DNA from: Nomia melanderi
Taxonomy: Eukaryota > Arthropoda > Insecta > Hymenoptera > Halictidae
Length of the DNA: 64,000 bases
Assembly (NCBI RefSeq): GCF_051020985.1
Contig: NC_135002.1
Location: 10,912,001 to 10,976,000, forward strand
Reading direction: 5' to 3'
Part shown: positions 1 through 15,000 of the stretch, in pieces
How the letters are laid out: every line of letters begins with the position of its first letter
Position numbering within the stretch: the stretch's first letter is position 1
Translations under genes and position numbers: made by a program
The notes under the pieces: generated by a model
What the model was told of the DNA's origin: nothing
Databases searched by the model: none
The model's input: only the letters and a program-made list of their open reading frames with translations

Positions 1-3000
1 GGCACGTAGTAGAGACTGCTCGGATCGAACAAGTATTTCTTTTCGGCGAGCAGCTCGAACGAGTAGAATTTCGCGAGGATGGTATTCAAAGTTCGCCTGT
101 CCCATTCGTCCGTCACGCGTCCACCGTAATTGCATTCGCCTAGAAGACAGATTGATTACGACTTAGATCGACCGACGCGCTCCTCCGATCGGTCGAGCCG
201 CCATATTGGATTTGGCACGTTGCTAGACTTTCAAGTACGACTACCCAGTTGACCAAGACGTCCGGCCGTCTTTCTCTTCAATGTAATTTTTAAATCGTGA
301 TATGTAAATAAGTATTATAAATAAATCTACAGGAGGATCGTAGAAAATTATCGAACGAAATGAGCAACGCGTAGTGTAATAAAGTTTCGTTGAACAACGT
401 GAAAACTGTGTTCTGACTTCTGTGATCAAAATTTTGTGATCAACCTAATATCCTGGTAAATTCGCTAACTCAGGAATTTCATGAATGAAGTACATATGAT
501 ATATACATATATATATATAAGACATACAGACGTTAGCAATTTCCGCAAGTTACCATTCAACTGAAAAGCTAATTAAATGTAACTGCACTTTATATTCTAT
601 GTCTATATAGTTTAGCCAGCTACGATCGTAGAAGAATGAAATTGAATGAAGAGTACGTGAACGAAGAATTACCTGTCAAGTATTTTAAAGCGGTGAACTG
701 CACGTCGTCGTACTGATCTAAGAAGATTTTCAATTGCAGCGCGCTGATCCTCAAATCGGTCTCGTTGAACTCGTATTGATTATTCCAGCCAATCGGGCCG
801 AACTTTCTGCGTTCTTGGACGATGGCGTGGAAGAAGCACAAGGAGAACAGCAGCTTCTTGAACGGTTCCTTCTGCTTCGACGTCTCGAAGAATTCGTCGT
901 CGGATATTGGATCCTACCGTACGAGCCATACGCTCATCGACTAGTCTCGTAACGTCTAAAAACGGTCATCGTATTTTCTTAGTAGTACCTGAAGGAAAGA
1001 CCTGGTTATATTCGCTCGCAGTCCTTTCGGCGGCTCGTTGGTCATTTTGACGCCGTTTTGAAGGATGCTGACGGGAAAATGATCCACGGGGTAACTGGTC
1101 AGCCACAGCCGAAAATCGGGATGCACGGTTTCCGGGGTGAAGCTTTCGCAGATCTAAATGAAAAATGAACGAGAAAGGTATACCCGTGGCCGGAACAGTT
1201 ACATTATAAATCTTAGAAGGAACTTTCTTTGTCGTTCCGATCTCGTTTCCGTCGTTGCTCGTCGAGCGGCTCGGAAAGGGCATTAGAAAGATCCCGGGAA
1301 TGAGACGGTTAAAAATTCATTTTCCCACCTTCTCCAATTGGGGCATGAAGCTCTTGGCAAGGTGACAATTCTGCAGAACTACCCAGGTGCCGTTCTTTAC
1401 CCCTTCGTCGATCAGTTGGGCGGCGATCACGCCCTGCCCTTGACCCAAAGATAAGGAGAACAGTCGGCTGGTGCCGAAGCCCTGGTCGTCCGCGAATTTC
1501 AACAGAATCGCCATGGGATCGGCGCCAGGTGTCAGGACAAATATCAACGGGACACAGGAGTACGAGTCCGTGAACGACGACAGAAGATCGAAGGGAGGCA
1601 GCTCAACGTACTGACAACCTAATTGCTCTGTCGATTTCGACAGGAAAAGAAAAAAGGTTGACATTAATACAGATCTTTTATGATAAAAAATTCACGGGAA
1701 CAGAAGTCGTATCCTCATCTGTGTTGTTAAAATTATTACTTTTTCATTTATTATTTTGAATTTTATTTTACTTCTTTAGCTGTTATCTGTAACGTCATTA
1801 TGATATCTTTAGTAATACAAATTATATATTACTAATAATAAAAATAATAGTAATACAAATTTCTAAAGATCATGTCAGGGTTATTCTTACGCTATGATGG
1901 TCTTGTATCGCGAATACCGTGTGATGATCATTAAAAGAAATATATGAAACGAGAAATCTTAGGTACATGGAGTATCTAGCCGGTATTTCATTGGACATGC
2001 GTAACAGTTCCCCACCTTCGACGAATCCCTGCACGGCTGACACGAGTTTGTCAGGACGAACACATCGTAGCACGAGCATTCTGTGGAAAGGGTTGAGTTG
2101 CTCGTAAGGAGCGGGGAAATGTAAAGCGTGAGGCTCCATGTGATCAAAGACGACCTTCCACGCGTCCACGTTCTTCGTGAAGGAATCTTTGAACCCCTAA
2201 ACACAAAAACGCGGGGAAACTTTGTACACACGCCGCTCTACGGAGTCTTTAGTGATTAACTTTAACCCTTCCGGGACGACGTTGGTTCACGATACTGACA
2301 TTGATACCGTTCCCACCACCCTCATCTTCCCTGTTTTCATTGTCTAATTACTTTCTTCTAATACTTAGAATTGAAGACAACTATGACTTCTAGTGCCCAG
2401 ATTTGAAGACAACTATATCAAAGATTATAAACGAAAGGCATCTAAAGTATGGGTCGCAAATTGATCTTAAAAGACAAGAAATTATTGTTTCCAAAGATGG
2501 CCCATAAAAATGTATAAACTACTGGTCTGGACTATCAACAAATTATAATAGCAATTGTAACATAGAAAGACAAATTTCAAAGCCTTTAAAGAAATCGAGA
2601 ATTTGACATTGTCCCTGAAGCGTTAAAAGGTTAACAATCTTCTCGACCTTTGAAGAAACAGAACAAGAACCTTTCGACACAGATGTAAGTAATATTTTCC
2701 TTCTAGAAACGTCGTTACCAATTTCAGTTATGTTCCTTTCCGCTTACCTCGAATCCGGGGACATTGTCCAAACGGCACAACTCGTCCCAGGATTTCGATG
2801 GCAGCCATTGCGTGGGATTAGCGAATGGATTCTCGAGGCCCACGCCGCCGGTCAACAGGAACATCCATTGAGGCATCGAGATCTCGCCGCGCTTGTTCAA
2901 TAGATTCACCGAGAGCAGCAGCGAAAACAGGAGCTTGTCCTTCTCGAACAACGAACGGCATATGTTCACATACAACGAGTAAGTAAACTCTCTGGTCAGG

Positions 3001-6000
3001 TCCCGGAGCCGTTGCTTTATGTCCTCCACCGGCTCCGTGTTGTCGATTGTGTTTTTAAAGAGATTCACGAACCAGGTTAACGAGTACTGATACATGGGAT
3101 CGATGTTCGCCAGGACCGCTATGGGACATGAATATTCCCTTCAACGCATAAATATATAAGTACCCGAGCCGCAGGCTCCCTTCGTTTTCGGAGAGCATTG
3201 AAGATTGTGAAGAAATAACTTGTTAAACACGGAAAAATTCGAAAAAAATGTGAAAAAACGAAACAAAATAAGAATCCATTCTACATTTGTTATATTACAA
3301 ATTACATTTCTTACGTTTCCTTTCTTCTTCTTAAAAAAAGATTTACAAATTCTTTCTTGTTTCTTATGATTAATGTTGAAGTATTTTTACTTTTATACTA
3401 TCAAACAGAAAATAATGCGATACACCTCGATCGATAAGAGAAATTAGGACTTTCCACATGTTCTGTGTTTTTGATGAGTTGTCTAGAATTATAAATTCAT
3501 TTCTATGATATTATAGAGTTTGCAACAAACTTTAACTTTTCAATAATCTCGTTTCGTTAAATTGATTGCTGGCCAAGCAAACAGCGTGTCGAACAATATT
3601 CCCTTCACTTGGCAATGATGTCGTTTACAGGAATTTTCACCGATCTTTCGAATGAAGCAGTTTATGCGAACGAAATACCTATCGTGAAGAAAAGGACCGC
3701 GCTGTACACAGCGATCGGCGTGTACTCTAATCTCGCCACGTCGATGGACTTCTCAGTTATCTCCGCGGCTGTTTGTTTCGCGAGTATCTCGTCGGAGAGC
3801 TGCTTCGAGGAGCTCAAGACGCTGATCGCCCTCTCGTCCTCGAGAATGTTCGCCTCGGACGTGGAGAGAACCTCCAAAATCTTGTCCTCGATCTCCTTCA
3901 ACATTCTGCGGAGAAATCCCGGAAAACCGAGCAACGTGAGAAACAACGAAACATGTTCACCTTAGAAAAAAGATTCATATACAGTGCAACTCTCACGTTA
4001 ACTCCATTGACCACCAAACTGAAAATGCACAGGGGCAAGAGAACTATTACACTTACGATGGCTTTTGACGAGCGTTCATTATTGGCATGCGGTAATGACA
4101 ATGATAGTAACGATAGAAGATATCCCAAGTTAAAAATCGTTAAAAATGTCCTCTATTATTGCCACGCGCCATGCGTCGAAAGCCGAGGCGGCCCGAGCAT
4201 CGTGAGTGGAAAAGTCCCCTTGCCCCTCTGCACTTTTAGCTTGTCGGTCGATGGAGATAACGTGAGAGGCGTATAGTACTTTTTGTTCGCGGCTCCCTGT
4301 ACGATCAGCTGATTCTTCTCAGCCTCAAGGTCGGGCCGCTCTTTCGCCACGACGATGCCAAGGAGCTGGTCCTCGAGGCCGGTCGGTGTGATCATGAAAT
4401 TCATCAGAGTGACCTTCACCGCCACTTCCGGCAGATAATGCGGATTGCGCAACTTAGTTGTGATATAGAATCTAAGAAACGCAAATTCCACAAGATATAG
4501 ACAAAACATAGAAAAGTTCGACGATCGGGAGTAAAGACCAACAATCACCGGAAGCCGTCGCAGTACTCGATAACCGAGTCACCGATTTTGATGCACGTAG
4601 TGCCACCGGACCTGAACGTCTGCTTCATCAGGAGCGGCTCAAGAGCAGCGTCCAATTCCTCGCCGACGTTTTCCAGTATAACAGGCTGGCCGAACTGCAC
4701 GGCGTTCTCCAGGACCCTCATGTAATCAGGCTGAGATAATCTGATCACGTTGACGTTCGCCTCTTTCTCCATGTTCTTCACCCACTTGTTCGCCTGTCCT
4801 TGAGGATCGATCATCAGCGGCCAGCGTCGCGAGTTTGCGACGATGATCCCGTTGTCGATCGAGAAAAGGTCGCTGGGCAGCCCGAAAATGTTCCATGATC
4901 TGATCAGCACCGGATCGCCGAGGATTTGAGCGAGCTGATAGTCAGGCGTGCAGTAAACGGCCAAATCGATGCAGATCCCGATCCAGTTTTCGATCTGCCG
5001 CTGCCTGTACGGAGCGGTGAACACGCCCAGGTAAGCTACCACGCCGGACCCGATTAGCACGTCTCCTGTCAGCTTGTGATAAAGCTCGCCGAGCGCTGCC
5101 GCCGTTTCCGACCACCTGGTGTACTCCCCGCCCAGGCCGCCAATCAGCTCTTTGGCCCGCCTCAGTTTCTCCTCGCACTCGGTCACTTCGTCAGTCATCG
5201 CCTGGTAGTCCGCCCTCCGCTGCGACAGAAGCTCCTCCAGCTCCTCCAGTCTTTTGCGCACTTCCTGCAGTTGGCTCCTTTTCAGGCTGAGCTGCGCCAT
5301 CGCCGTGGAATAGTCGGACTCGGCTTTGGCCAGCGCCTGCTTTTTCGGCGCGACGACCTTCGCCACTTTATCGTACTCGGACAATGCAAACACCCAACGG
5401 CAAAGGCCCTCGCACGCATTCGACACCTGCCTGATCCTCTCTGGGTCGAAGTTCGGGTTCGTCAAGATTGTCGAGCGGATCTTCGATATAATCTTCTCCG
5501 GTATGTTGTCCTTGTCGAAGGTCAGCAAGCTCTCGAGGAACCTCATGTCGCTCAGCATCCGCAAAGATGCTTTCCAATAGTCCTCCACCGTACCATCCGG
5601 TGTTTGAACTTTGTCCGGTTTCACGTCCTGGGGAGTTTGTTACTTTTATGAAGATTCGAGAGGTTTCCGAGGTAATTCGCTGGTAAGATCGAGTGTACCT
5701 TCAGGATGCAAACCGCCTCCATGACCAGTCGAACTCCGGCCGGCGGACGCTTCATGGACCGTACTATTTGAATATCCTGCGGGGTCAAGGTGTTCAACGC
5801 GGTGTTCGCCGCGTTCAAGATCGGCATCACTTCTTGTAGATCTGCGTCGCATTCCGCTCGGATCGCGTCCGCCTCGCTCGCGACGATCTTGGAGATACAA
5901 GAACCTTTACGAACGAATCTTAACAATTTTGAAGAACTTTAGAAATCTCTGATTAATAGCTGAGAATTTCTGAACAAGTTCTTCAACGAGTGTGTAATTG

Positions 6001-9000
6001 TAAACCAAAAGTCATATTATCTGGAATTCATTATTTAAAAGAAGCTACCCATAGTGCATTTTGATATAACAAACAAGTAAATTGAAAAGCATACCTTCCC
6101 TGGTAAGTTGCAAGTTCTTCCAAATCTCATTACTGTTAACAAACCGCGAAACGCAAACGAACAACGCTCAAGAAAAGGAAAAGAAAGCACCGAGCAGCAC
6201 TCGCAAGAGGCAACTAAATAAAATGAACTTTGATCTAAAAACCGTACCATAGCGGCCTCCTCGTCCAGCTTAACGACTTGCTCAATGGCAACCGCCTCGT
6301 CGTTCTGCCTTTGCACATCAAGGAACATGGCCTCGACGTCTTTAGCAGCGACGAGTAGCTTCGGCTGCAGCGCGACTAGGATCTCTTGCATCTTTTCCAC
6401 CTGCTTGTGAGTGCTGTCCAACCTTTCCAGACCCGCTTCATATCTCCTCTTCCCCTCGAGCGCGTCCTTTCTCTTCCTCATGAGTAAGTCCTTGAAGGTC
6501 TTGATGAGCTCGAGGTAGGAAGTCGGGGTGACGTAATTGTGCCGCTTCGCTTTACGCAGAAATTCCAGAGACAGGTCCTGCGTGGACGTGTGGAATAACT
6601 GGCACATCTCGATGCAGGCGTCGCGTTCCTTTATCGTCAGATCGATCTCGCCTAAGAACTTGGTGGCGACAGCCAGCAGAGCATCCTCCGGCCACTTCTG
6701 CAGCCAGTCTATGGTGCAACAGTTCACCAGAGCCGGGAACTTCCTGATTCTGACGCGAAAATTGTCGCCGATCGGTGACATCGTGACGACCACGTGCAGA
6801 TGCTCGCGCACCGTCTGCACGAAGAAATTGAATAACGCGATCGGGCTGCCGTCAGTCTGTAATGACCTGTCTCGCTGCCGGTCGATCACCCTCATCTTCT
6901 CGCAGATGTCGGTCATCTCGTCCGCGGCGAATATGTTCGGCACCTCGCCCGAGTTCAGCAGGTTGCTTATGTCTTCGAGGAACGTCTCCTCGCGGACCTG
7001 GGTGTCCATGAACAGGAACACCGTGTGCAAATCGCTCGCGGCGCTCTTCCTCAGAATGTTCTTCAAGTCCTCGTGCCACTCATACGTGCTGTATTGCTGG
7101 GACATCTCTACTTGGAACAGCTCATAATCCGAGATGTGCGCGGCTAATTTTGTTAGAGACTGACGACCCGACCCACCCACGCCGATTAAAAGGGCGTGGC
7201 TACGGGGCTGCATCATCACTCGGCAGATCTTCGAAAGATGCTCGACTGCAAACCTGTTAAAAAAAAATATGTAGATCTGTTTCATTGATCAATAGTATTG
7301 GCTAAGGAAACGACAGATGAACCTGAATAGGACTAAATTCATCGGTGTCCTTGAAATTGAATTGTATTCCGTTAGATACTCTTCAACCACCGCAGTGAGA
7401 TCATCCAAGTTAGGAACCTCTATATATAATTTCCTGTCGGCCAGGGGATCTTGGAAATCACAGTAAATTAGATTCCGAAGTTCCATGTCCGTCACCTATG
7501 GTAGAACAAGTTTTAATGAACAGTAGAAGACATTTCAACGACTGAAAATTATGGAGACGTACCGATTCTTGGTTATCCTTCAGCAGGTCTTGGAACATAC
7601 GATCTAGGTCGTCATCCAGGTAAGTGGACACGGTGACTCGTATCTGGTCGACGAGCCACTTAATGTCCGTGTCGTCTACCAGTCGGTCTCCGTAAACGCG
7701 AAGCACTTCGTGGACCCATAACCGCTTCATGCTAACCTTAAAACAGTGAGAGCGATATTAAAGAATTAAAATTGAACAGCAAATATTCTTAAGAAACTGT
7801 AAAGTAGTTGTTCAGTCGTGAACCTACCGGCTCTTTAACGGTTTCAGGCACGGAGAGCAGCACTCCCTGGACCACCCTTGAGAAATCCCGCAGGTTGAAC
7901 AAGTAGTGACACTTGGCCGGAGTCGGCAGAAGATACTTCCTGGTTTCCTTGTAAACTTCCAACGTTCCATCGACAATGTAACTAACGCAAGTCTGGAAGA
8001 AGTGCGGGAACTCTCTTCTGTTCAGGTGCCATGTGACTATAGTGCTGAATATAGTGGTTAAAACGTCGTCGGAGAACTCCGATATGCCCAGAACGAAGAA
8101 ATGCCTTTTGAATCTCGGCGTGACGTCCAGACCGCTGGATGGAGGACCCATAGCGCACACCAGCTGAACGTCCACCAGTTCAAGAGGAGACATTTCCTTC
8201 AGATCGTACCAGGTCCGGTGATCCAGCCACTGCCTTAGCAACTCTATAGGCGGTTGAGCTCCGTATTCTTCTTTTTGCGGCATAGATAAATCATCCACGA
8301 ACGCTACCCAATGTTTACCAGGTGGTGCTCCATAAAGGCCCTTCTTCCTCCTGTCCAGTTTGCTCATGATGATCTCTTGAGCCTGATTGGCGGTAGTTTG
8401 CGCCGAGAATATCACAAACAACGGTTTATAGGTCTCCGGGTCATTCTTCTTGAGAAGAAAATCCATGATGTACACGGATTTGCCTGTGCCGGTCGGACCA
8501 ACCACGAGGAGAGGCTTATGATGACAGATGAGGAGCTTGAACAGGTGAACATAACGGACGGTCTCAATCGTCGGTACGATCACTTGGTTCACCGGCATGT
8601 CTTTGGGAATCGGCGGCAAGTCTTGCAGGTCTGCCAGCCAAGGCCTCCACTTCCCTCTGTCCTCTTTGACGTATTTGTAATCGAAGACCAGGCCAGTCAA
8701 AGGAATGATCACCACGTAAGGCTTCGGCGGATCTTTAATATGCTCGGAGATATCGAAACGTTCTCTGACCTCTTCAGGGAATTCCCTGCCCATCAGAGCT
8801 CTGAAGAGGTCGCTGAACCATTCACGGGAATCCACGCTGAGCGTGCCGCCCATCGCCCAGATGCAAGAGAAGAAGAAACAGCCCTGCGATAAAAAGGGCA
8901 TTCAGCGATTCTTGAGCTGATGGACCTGGAAAGAAACGCTTACCTCTACTTGGGCTCGCATATCTAAATCGGACAAAGCTTGAAGATACTTCTCGTTGTA

Positions 9001-12000
9001 GTAATCGTCGAGGAAACAGTCGAACAGATACATCACCGATCTCAGCAGATTAGCATCGGGCATTGTAATCAACTCCTACGAGAAGAGTATTGAGAATCCA
9101 GAGTGACGGTTTATCTTGACCTGATAGAGAAGTTGCTTTTCATACTTTGACTCCGCCCCTCCGCAAAAGATGCAGAAGGGGCGGGCAGAATCTCATGTAC
9201 ATATCATACAAGTGATTCTTCAGATGTTCCGTGAACGTGGCTGGCAGCGTGTTCAACCAGGAAATCAAGAGCGGTCGCCAGCCTAGGCTGACCGGTTCCA
9301 TGTAGATCATACCGCATCTGGATACCGTAGCGGGCGAGGCGACCTGATATTATGTCAATAATCTCAACAAATTGCTATTTAGTAGTTCAATTCACTAATA
9401 AAGGAGATTTACTTAGAAATATCAGAATTTTTATCTTTTGCGTTTAGAAGTTTAAACAACTGATCTAAGAATTACCAAAGTGTTCACTTCGAATCTAGCT
9501 TCTAATAATAATTCCTCTTTCGCCCATAAAAATGACAATTCTGCGAAAAGCGCATTTCGAATTGAAGAAAAATAATCAATTTGACTCTTTAGACCAGAAG
9601 ACTTCTTCAAGCGTCATACCTCCAAATCCATAGGCTCGAAAATCAAATTCGTGGTGGGAGAGAGTTGAATAATTTCACCAGAAGTCAGACAGAGCTTCTT
9701 GTTATCGTCCAGCACGGTGTTCATGTTCTCGATCCAAATCGCGTCGACGGGGCCGTCGAATACCAACCATTTTCTGTTCTCGTTGGTGGAGGACGCGAAC
9801 GCCCTGTAGCTAACAGCCAGGATGCCGTCGCTCCATTCGTGGGACGCCGGATCGAACTGGCCGTACAGTTGTCCCATGGTGATTGCCTTCGGGTTAATGA
9901 CCGTTATCTCCACCTGGTGTTCGTCCATCAATTTCCGTTCCTCGAGCTTGCCGAGGCAGTTGGCCAGCATCCTGTACGCGGACGTTTTCCCTCCGAACGG
10001 CAGACCGACGATCATAAACCCATGCCTAACGATCATCATCTCGTATATCTGTTGGATTTTCTCGAGGAAAACGTCCGTGCATTGGATGTTAGCCTCGGCG
10101 CATGCGTCCATCGTGCACGCGTTCAGATGACTGTAGTCGGGAGTTGGCAAAATGACGCCTGGGAACAGGTCCGAGGCGATGCCCTCGAAAAGGGGTAAGT
10201 CGTGGACGAGAAACTTCGGGAGGTTCACATCCAGGATGCTTCTCAGCATCAGAATGTCCTCGGACTGTTCCGGATATCTAAGCTTCAGGTTACCCGCAGC
10301 AACCAGGACCGATTTCACCGCCCTCATTCCGTAGTCGTAATGACTCTGACTGCTGAGTTGCTCGGAACACAGCTTGTATGCGGTAACGATCTTCACTGCT
10401 AGAGGCCTGCCGTTGTAGAAGCCGTAAGAGTACAAAGTGTTCTCGGCGATCAACGCGTAATCCGGTACCATCATGGCGACCGGGCGGAACAGTGCCTTCA
10501 GGTTGTCCGGTAGCTCGGATCTGCCCGCGTAGCCGGGGTTCATCGTGATGAAGATGGCGCAGGTCGGGTCCAGGAAGATATCCGTTCCCTCGAACACCAT
10601 TCTCTCCGCGCCGCTGTTGATTGCCCGTTGGATCGTCAGAATTTGCTGGGCAACCACCGACAACACCTCGAGATCGATCCGATTGAACTCGTCAAAACAC
10701 GACCACGCACCGCATGAAGCCAAGCCTTTGAAGAACTTCCCGAGGGCGAGGTAGTCCAGCCCCTCGGAACAGTTGAAGACGACGCACTGTTTCGCAACAG
10801 CTTTCGCTAGATCCTTCGTCGTCTCGGTTTTGCCGGTACCGGCTGGTCCTTCCGGTGCGCCGCCCAGGTGAAGGCTCAAAGCGCCGAATAGGGTTCGGTA
10901 ACATCGATCCGTGAGGGGTGTGATCACCAGTCTGGAGGAATTACCGAGGTACTCGTATCCGTACCTTAGCTTCGAGTTGATCATGTAAGACCACATGTTA
11001 TCATCCTGCAAATGACAACTGTGCAATAACGAAGTGGTCCCGTATGTATTAACACTTTGCCAACTGCGCGCGCCATAGCTTAACGTAAAAAATGGGAAGA
11101 TTTTTCCATTCGGTTGGTAAAGTGTTAAAGCAGATAATAGGTAAGTGTTAAAAATATTTCTCATGAATAAGTAGACTTCTTCTATGAAATTGTTCGAACC
11201 AGCCAGTAATAACGGAGGTGACAAAGCCATCTGAAGTCGGTGTTCTTGATCACGTCTTCTTTACAAAGATCAGCGAGTACGTCTTTCCCGTGAACATCGA
11301 GAGTGACCAATGCCTCTGAAGAGTTTGAATGATTCAGTTAATATATAAATATAATTGTACTTTTTCTATAATCATTTCATTTCCATGATTCATAATGAAA
11401 GACTCGATGATCACCTAGGGTAATACGATTCTGTTTCGACAGTTTGCCCCGGATCAGCGATATCACCTCATTCAATTCCGTCTGGCATTGCTGGAAATAC
11501 TTGTTCATGCCCGCAGAACCCTGCAACATGAACTCCTCGATACGTAGAGTCCAATACATTTTTCCAACGCAAAGAATCGTTTGGCCGGGCCACTCGAGTA
11601 CCCAGTCCTTCCTCGGTTTTCGGGGATACGCCCGTATCGCCTGCTGCACCACATGCCGAATGCTTCGCCTCATTATTGTTTCCAATTCGATGAGCCACTT
11701 CTCTACTTGTCCTCTGGCAGCAGAAGTAGATATTATATCCACCAGGTCCACTACCTCGTCCTCCGACGATTTCATCGCGAGCACCTCCTGGTCCTCGTTG
11801 AATTTCAGCCTGTGTATGCCCTCGAAGCACTTCTTCAAATGCGGCTGAACGCTGCAGACAAACAATCGTCGGTCTTCATTTTGTTATTTTTATAACACCC
11901 GTGCTGTGAAAAATGTCGTTCAGACAAACTCGAACATTGATGGAACAGTTCAGTTCTAAGCACCGCTTTTGAAACACTTCTTTCGAGAGATAACATCCTT

Positions 12001-15000
12001 ACGAAAGTATAAATCATTCTTCGATATTAACCTTGAAATCAGTGCCCTCCAATAAAGAACATTGGAATATTCAGAACAAACTGAACAGCATATTTTTAAT
12101 ATCTAATAACTACTGGGATCAAAGGCTACTTCTAAAATCCAAAACTGCCTCTAATGATGCAGCTCGCTTAACTATGAACACCTAGAATTACCGAAACACT
12201 TCTTACGTAAACATTCTTATCATCTGAACCATCGCATCTAACACTAATGGACGAATGAAATTCCGTTGTAGCTTTTATGGTGTTACCGTGTCGGATCCTT
12301 AGTCTCCGATAGAATTTCCAGGAGCTCGTCGTTTGATAGGAAAAAGAATCGCGGGAAGAAGAGTCGTTTCTTTTCGAGGTAATCGTTCAGTCCTTTCTGA
12401 ATATCCTCCAATAAGCCGAAACTCTTCTTCAGCCTTTCCAGCATCTTATCGATCTCGACGACAACGAGAACTAGAGGATCCGAGTGAACGGTCTTCATGA
12501 TGTCGCGCCAGGTCTTGTCCACGGCAGAGAACTTCCGTCCCTCTTCCGGCATTTGTTGTTGGATATCCGGCGACGTGAATATCGGCTCCAAGTACATCCA
12601 AATCGCCTGGACTCGAAGCCACTGGTCCAGGATATCTTGTAACAGATGCAGCTTGTGTTCCCATACCCTATTCCATCAGTAAGAAAACAGGATCATACCA
12701 TTTTCTTAATTAGACCGCAGATTTCGTACTCTTATAAGACATCAACGATACAGAATGTGAAATAAAATAAAGATTTAATTAGATTCTTAATTTATATCTA
12801 CGTATGACTTGAACAATAATTTACTAACAGAATTCTACTCTCAAAAGGCTTTATATTCGGTGAGTTCTTTATGGTAACAGTCTTGACGATATGGTCGTCC
12901 AAAAGCAGTTGTATATCGTCGACCCCAGCGATGACGTAAGTCCCAGTGTCCTTAAAAGGGTTCACCGTGAACGCTAAGTCCGCCCAGTCTTTCTGCATTC
13001 TGTCAATAGCCTTCTCTAAAGTAGCTTCTTTCGATGCGCTATCCGAAATCCCCTCGAACTTGCTGGCCAACGAATCCAAGCCCATTTCCAGGACCTTCGT
13101 CAAAGTTAGATCAGCGTCCACCTTGATGGGAACACCGATGATTTCCGATATTTGCTCCCAATGGCGGCCTTTCAATCCCGGATTGCCCAACGTGAAAATG
13201 ATCGGCATACGATCCCGGAAATCTTCGATCTTCTCACGGACACTGATCGCTAGGTTCCTCAGGTCTGGTTCTTGAAAGGTCTTCTCCAATTTGTAAATCG
13301 TTCTGAACGTTTCAATAAAGTCAATCATCGTTATGTATAAAACTGTTTTCGAAAAGTTATTTACTGCTACATTATCATGCACAAATATTTATTAGAACGC
13401 TTGTGATCAAACTACTTGAGTAGACTCCTTCAAGTGTCAAGATACTTGTAGACAATAATGTGCCTGAAGGTATCAACCTGTAAGCGTATCCAACATCGTT
13501 GTCGATCTCTTCGGGGCTGTAGCTGCCGATCATCGAGTTCAGCCACAGATCGTGTTTAGTCATGAAGTCGCAGATCGCGTCGAACAGTTGCTTGAACGGC
13601 TTCAGCTGATCCGCGATCTGCTTCCGACGTGGATATTGCGTGATTTCCCAACCGAACGCAGCTTCCTCCTCGTTGAACTTGTCGATCTTTTCCATGCCGG
13701 CTATCAGTCTGTTCTCCAAGGTTTGAGCCCTCTTTTGATACTTGTAGACCTCCGTTATGTCCCCCCAATTTTCAATCTCGTCCACTTGTTTGGCGTAGGA
13801 GTACAACTCTTCCTCGAACTTGATGTACCTGACTGTTAAAGGAAAAAAGTGACATCGATCCATGCAACTTCTCTCTCTCTTTCGTATTTGCTATACAAGT
13901 CATGAGAAACAAAACACCTAAATATCTCTTCTAGGATTGCAAACATCCAAGATCGGAGATCTTAAAGACTTTTCGTGGAACCATAAATAACACAGATATT
14001 TTAGTGTTTCCATTTAAGTGAAGCAGACGGTACGAATATATGTTTTTTGGTAATGGTACCTCGTAAAGCCTCTTGGAACTCCACTGTCTTAGTCGCAACG
14101 ATAACTTCGTTTTCCGCGAGCACATCGGGCATTCTGTGATACCACTGGAACGCGGTGTTGTTAGCGTTTATCTCAGCATCCGTAAGAACGTGATAGTCAG
14201 ACAAAAGGAGAATGTACTGAATTATTTTGTAGAGATCAGTCTCCAGGTGCTTCAAAGAACCGTCTATGGACTTCCGGACAAAAGCTATGAGTTCCATCAG
14301 CGCAGCCGTGTCGATAGGAGTGCTCAAAGCCTGTTCTCCTATGGCTTCATAGTCTCCTGCGATTCTATACCAACAATGATTACTCGATTATCCTTCTTTT
14401 TGACTAACAGATGCTATGATTTTTTGGGAATCAGTATACCCATAATTAAATACTTGACACAGGACAAACCATGATATAAATATGATATAAATACAACCAC
14501 ATTTTGAACGTTAAACAAGAAACAAGTATTTTACACCGATGTATTTTTACTTTAAAGATCAATGTAAAAAAAACTAAAACACTGACCTGACTGCTACGAG
14601 CTGGTACTTGTTGACAAGAGTATCGATAAGAAGATTCTGTATCTGATCGATGTTGTTAACGATCGTCTCGATAAAAATTTTTCGGGATACTTTGAAGAGA
14701 CCGGTGAACGCTGCCCTCTCAATTTCCACCGGAATACTCGCCATAAGCGAGCGATAACGCTTCATCATCCCCTCGTATTCCTCCAGCGTTTTGCTCTCGT
14801 CACTCGCGAAGCTCTTCATCACGTGGTACTCGTCATTATTGTAGAAATGTTCGTATCTGTGAATAACAAACATGACTTTTGACAATCGTCAAAAGCTGAA
14901 CGAGCGGGAGCAACTATCGGTAATTACACTTTGAGCTCGTCCAGCATCATCTCCGGAATGACTTTTTCTCGATCGATTAGATCGACGATCTCCCGCTTTT

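Noticed and set aside
5076..5651. 191-codon plus-strand frame opposite the dynein stalk exon
   Set aside because: It is the antisense shadow of a strongly conserved dynein coding exon.
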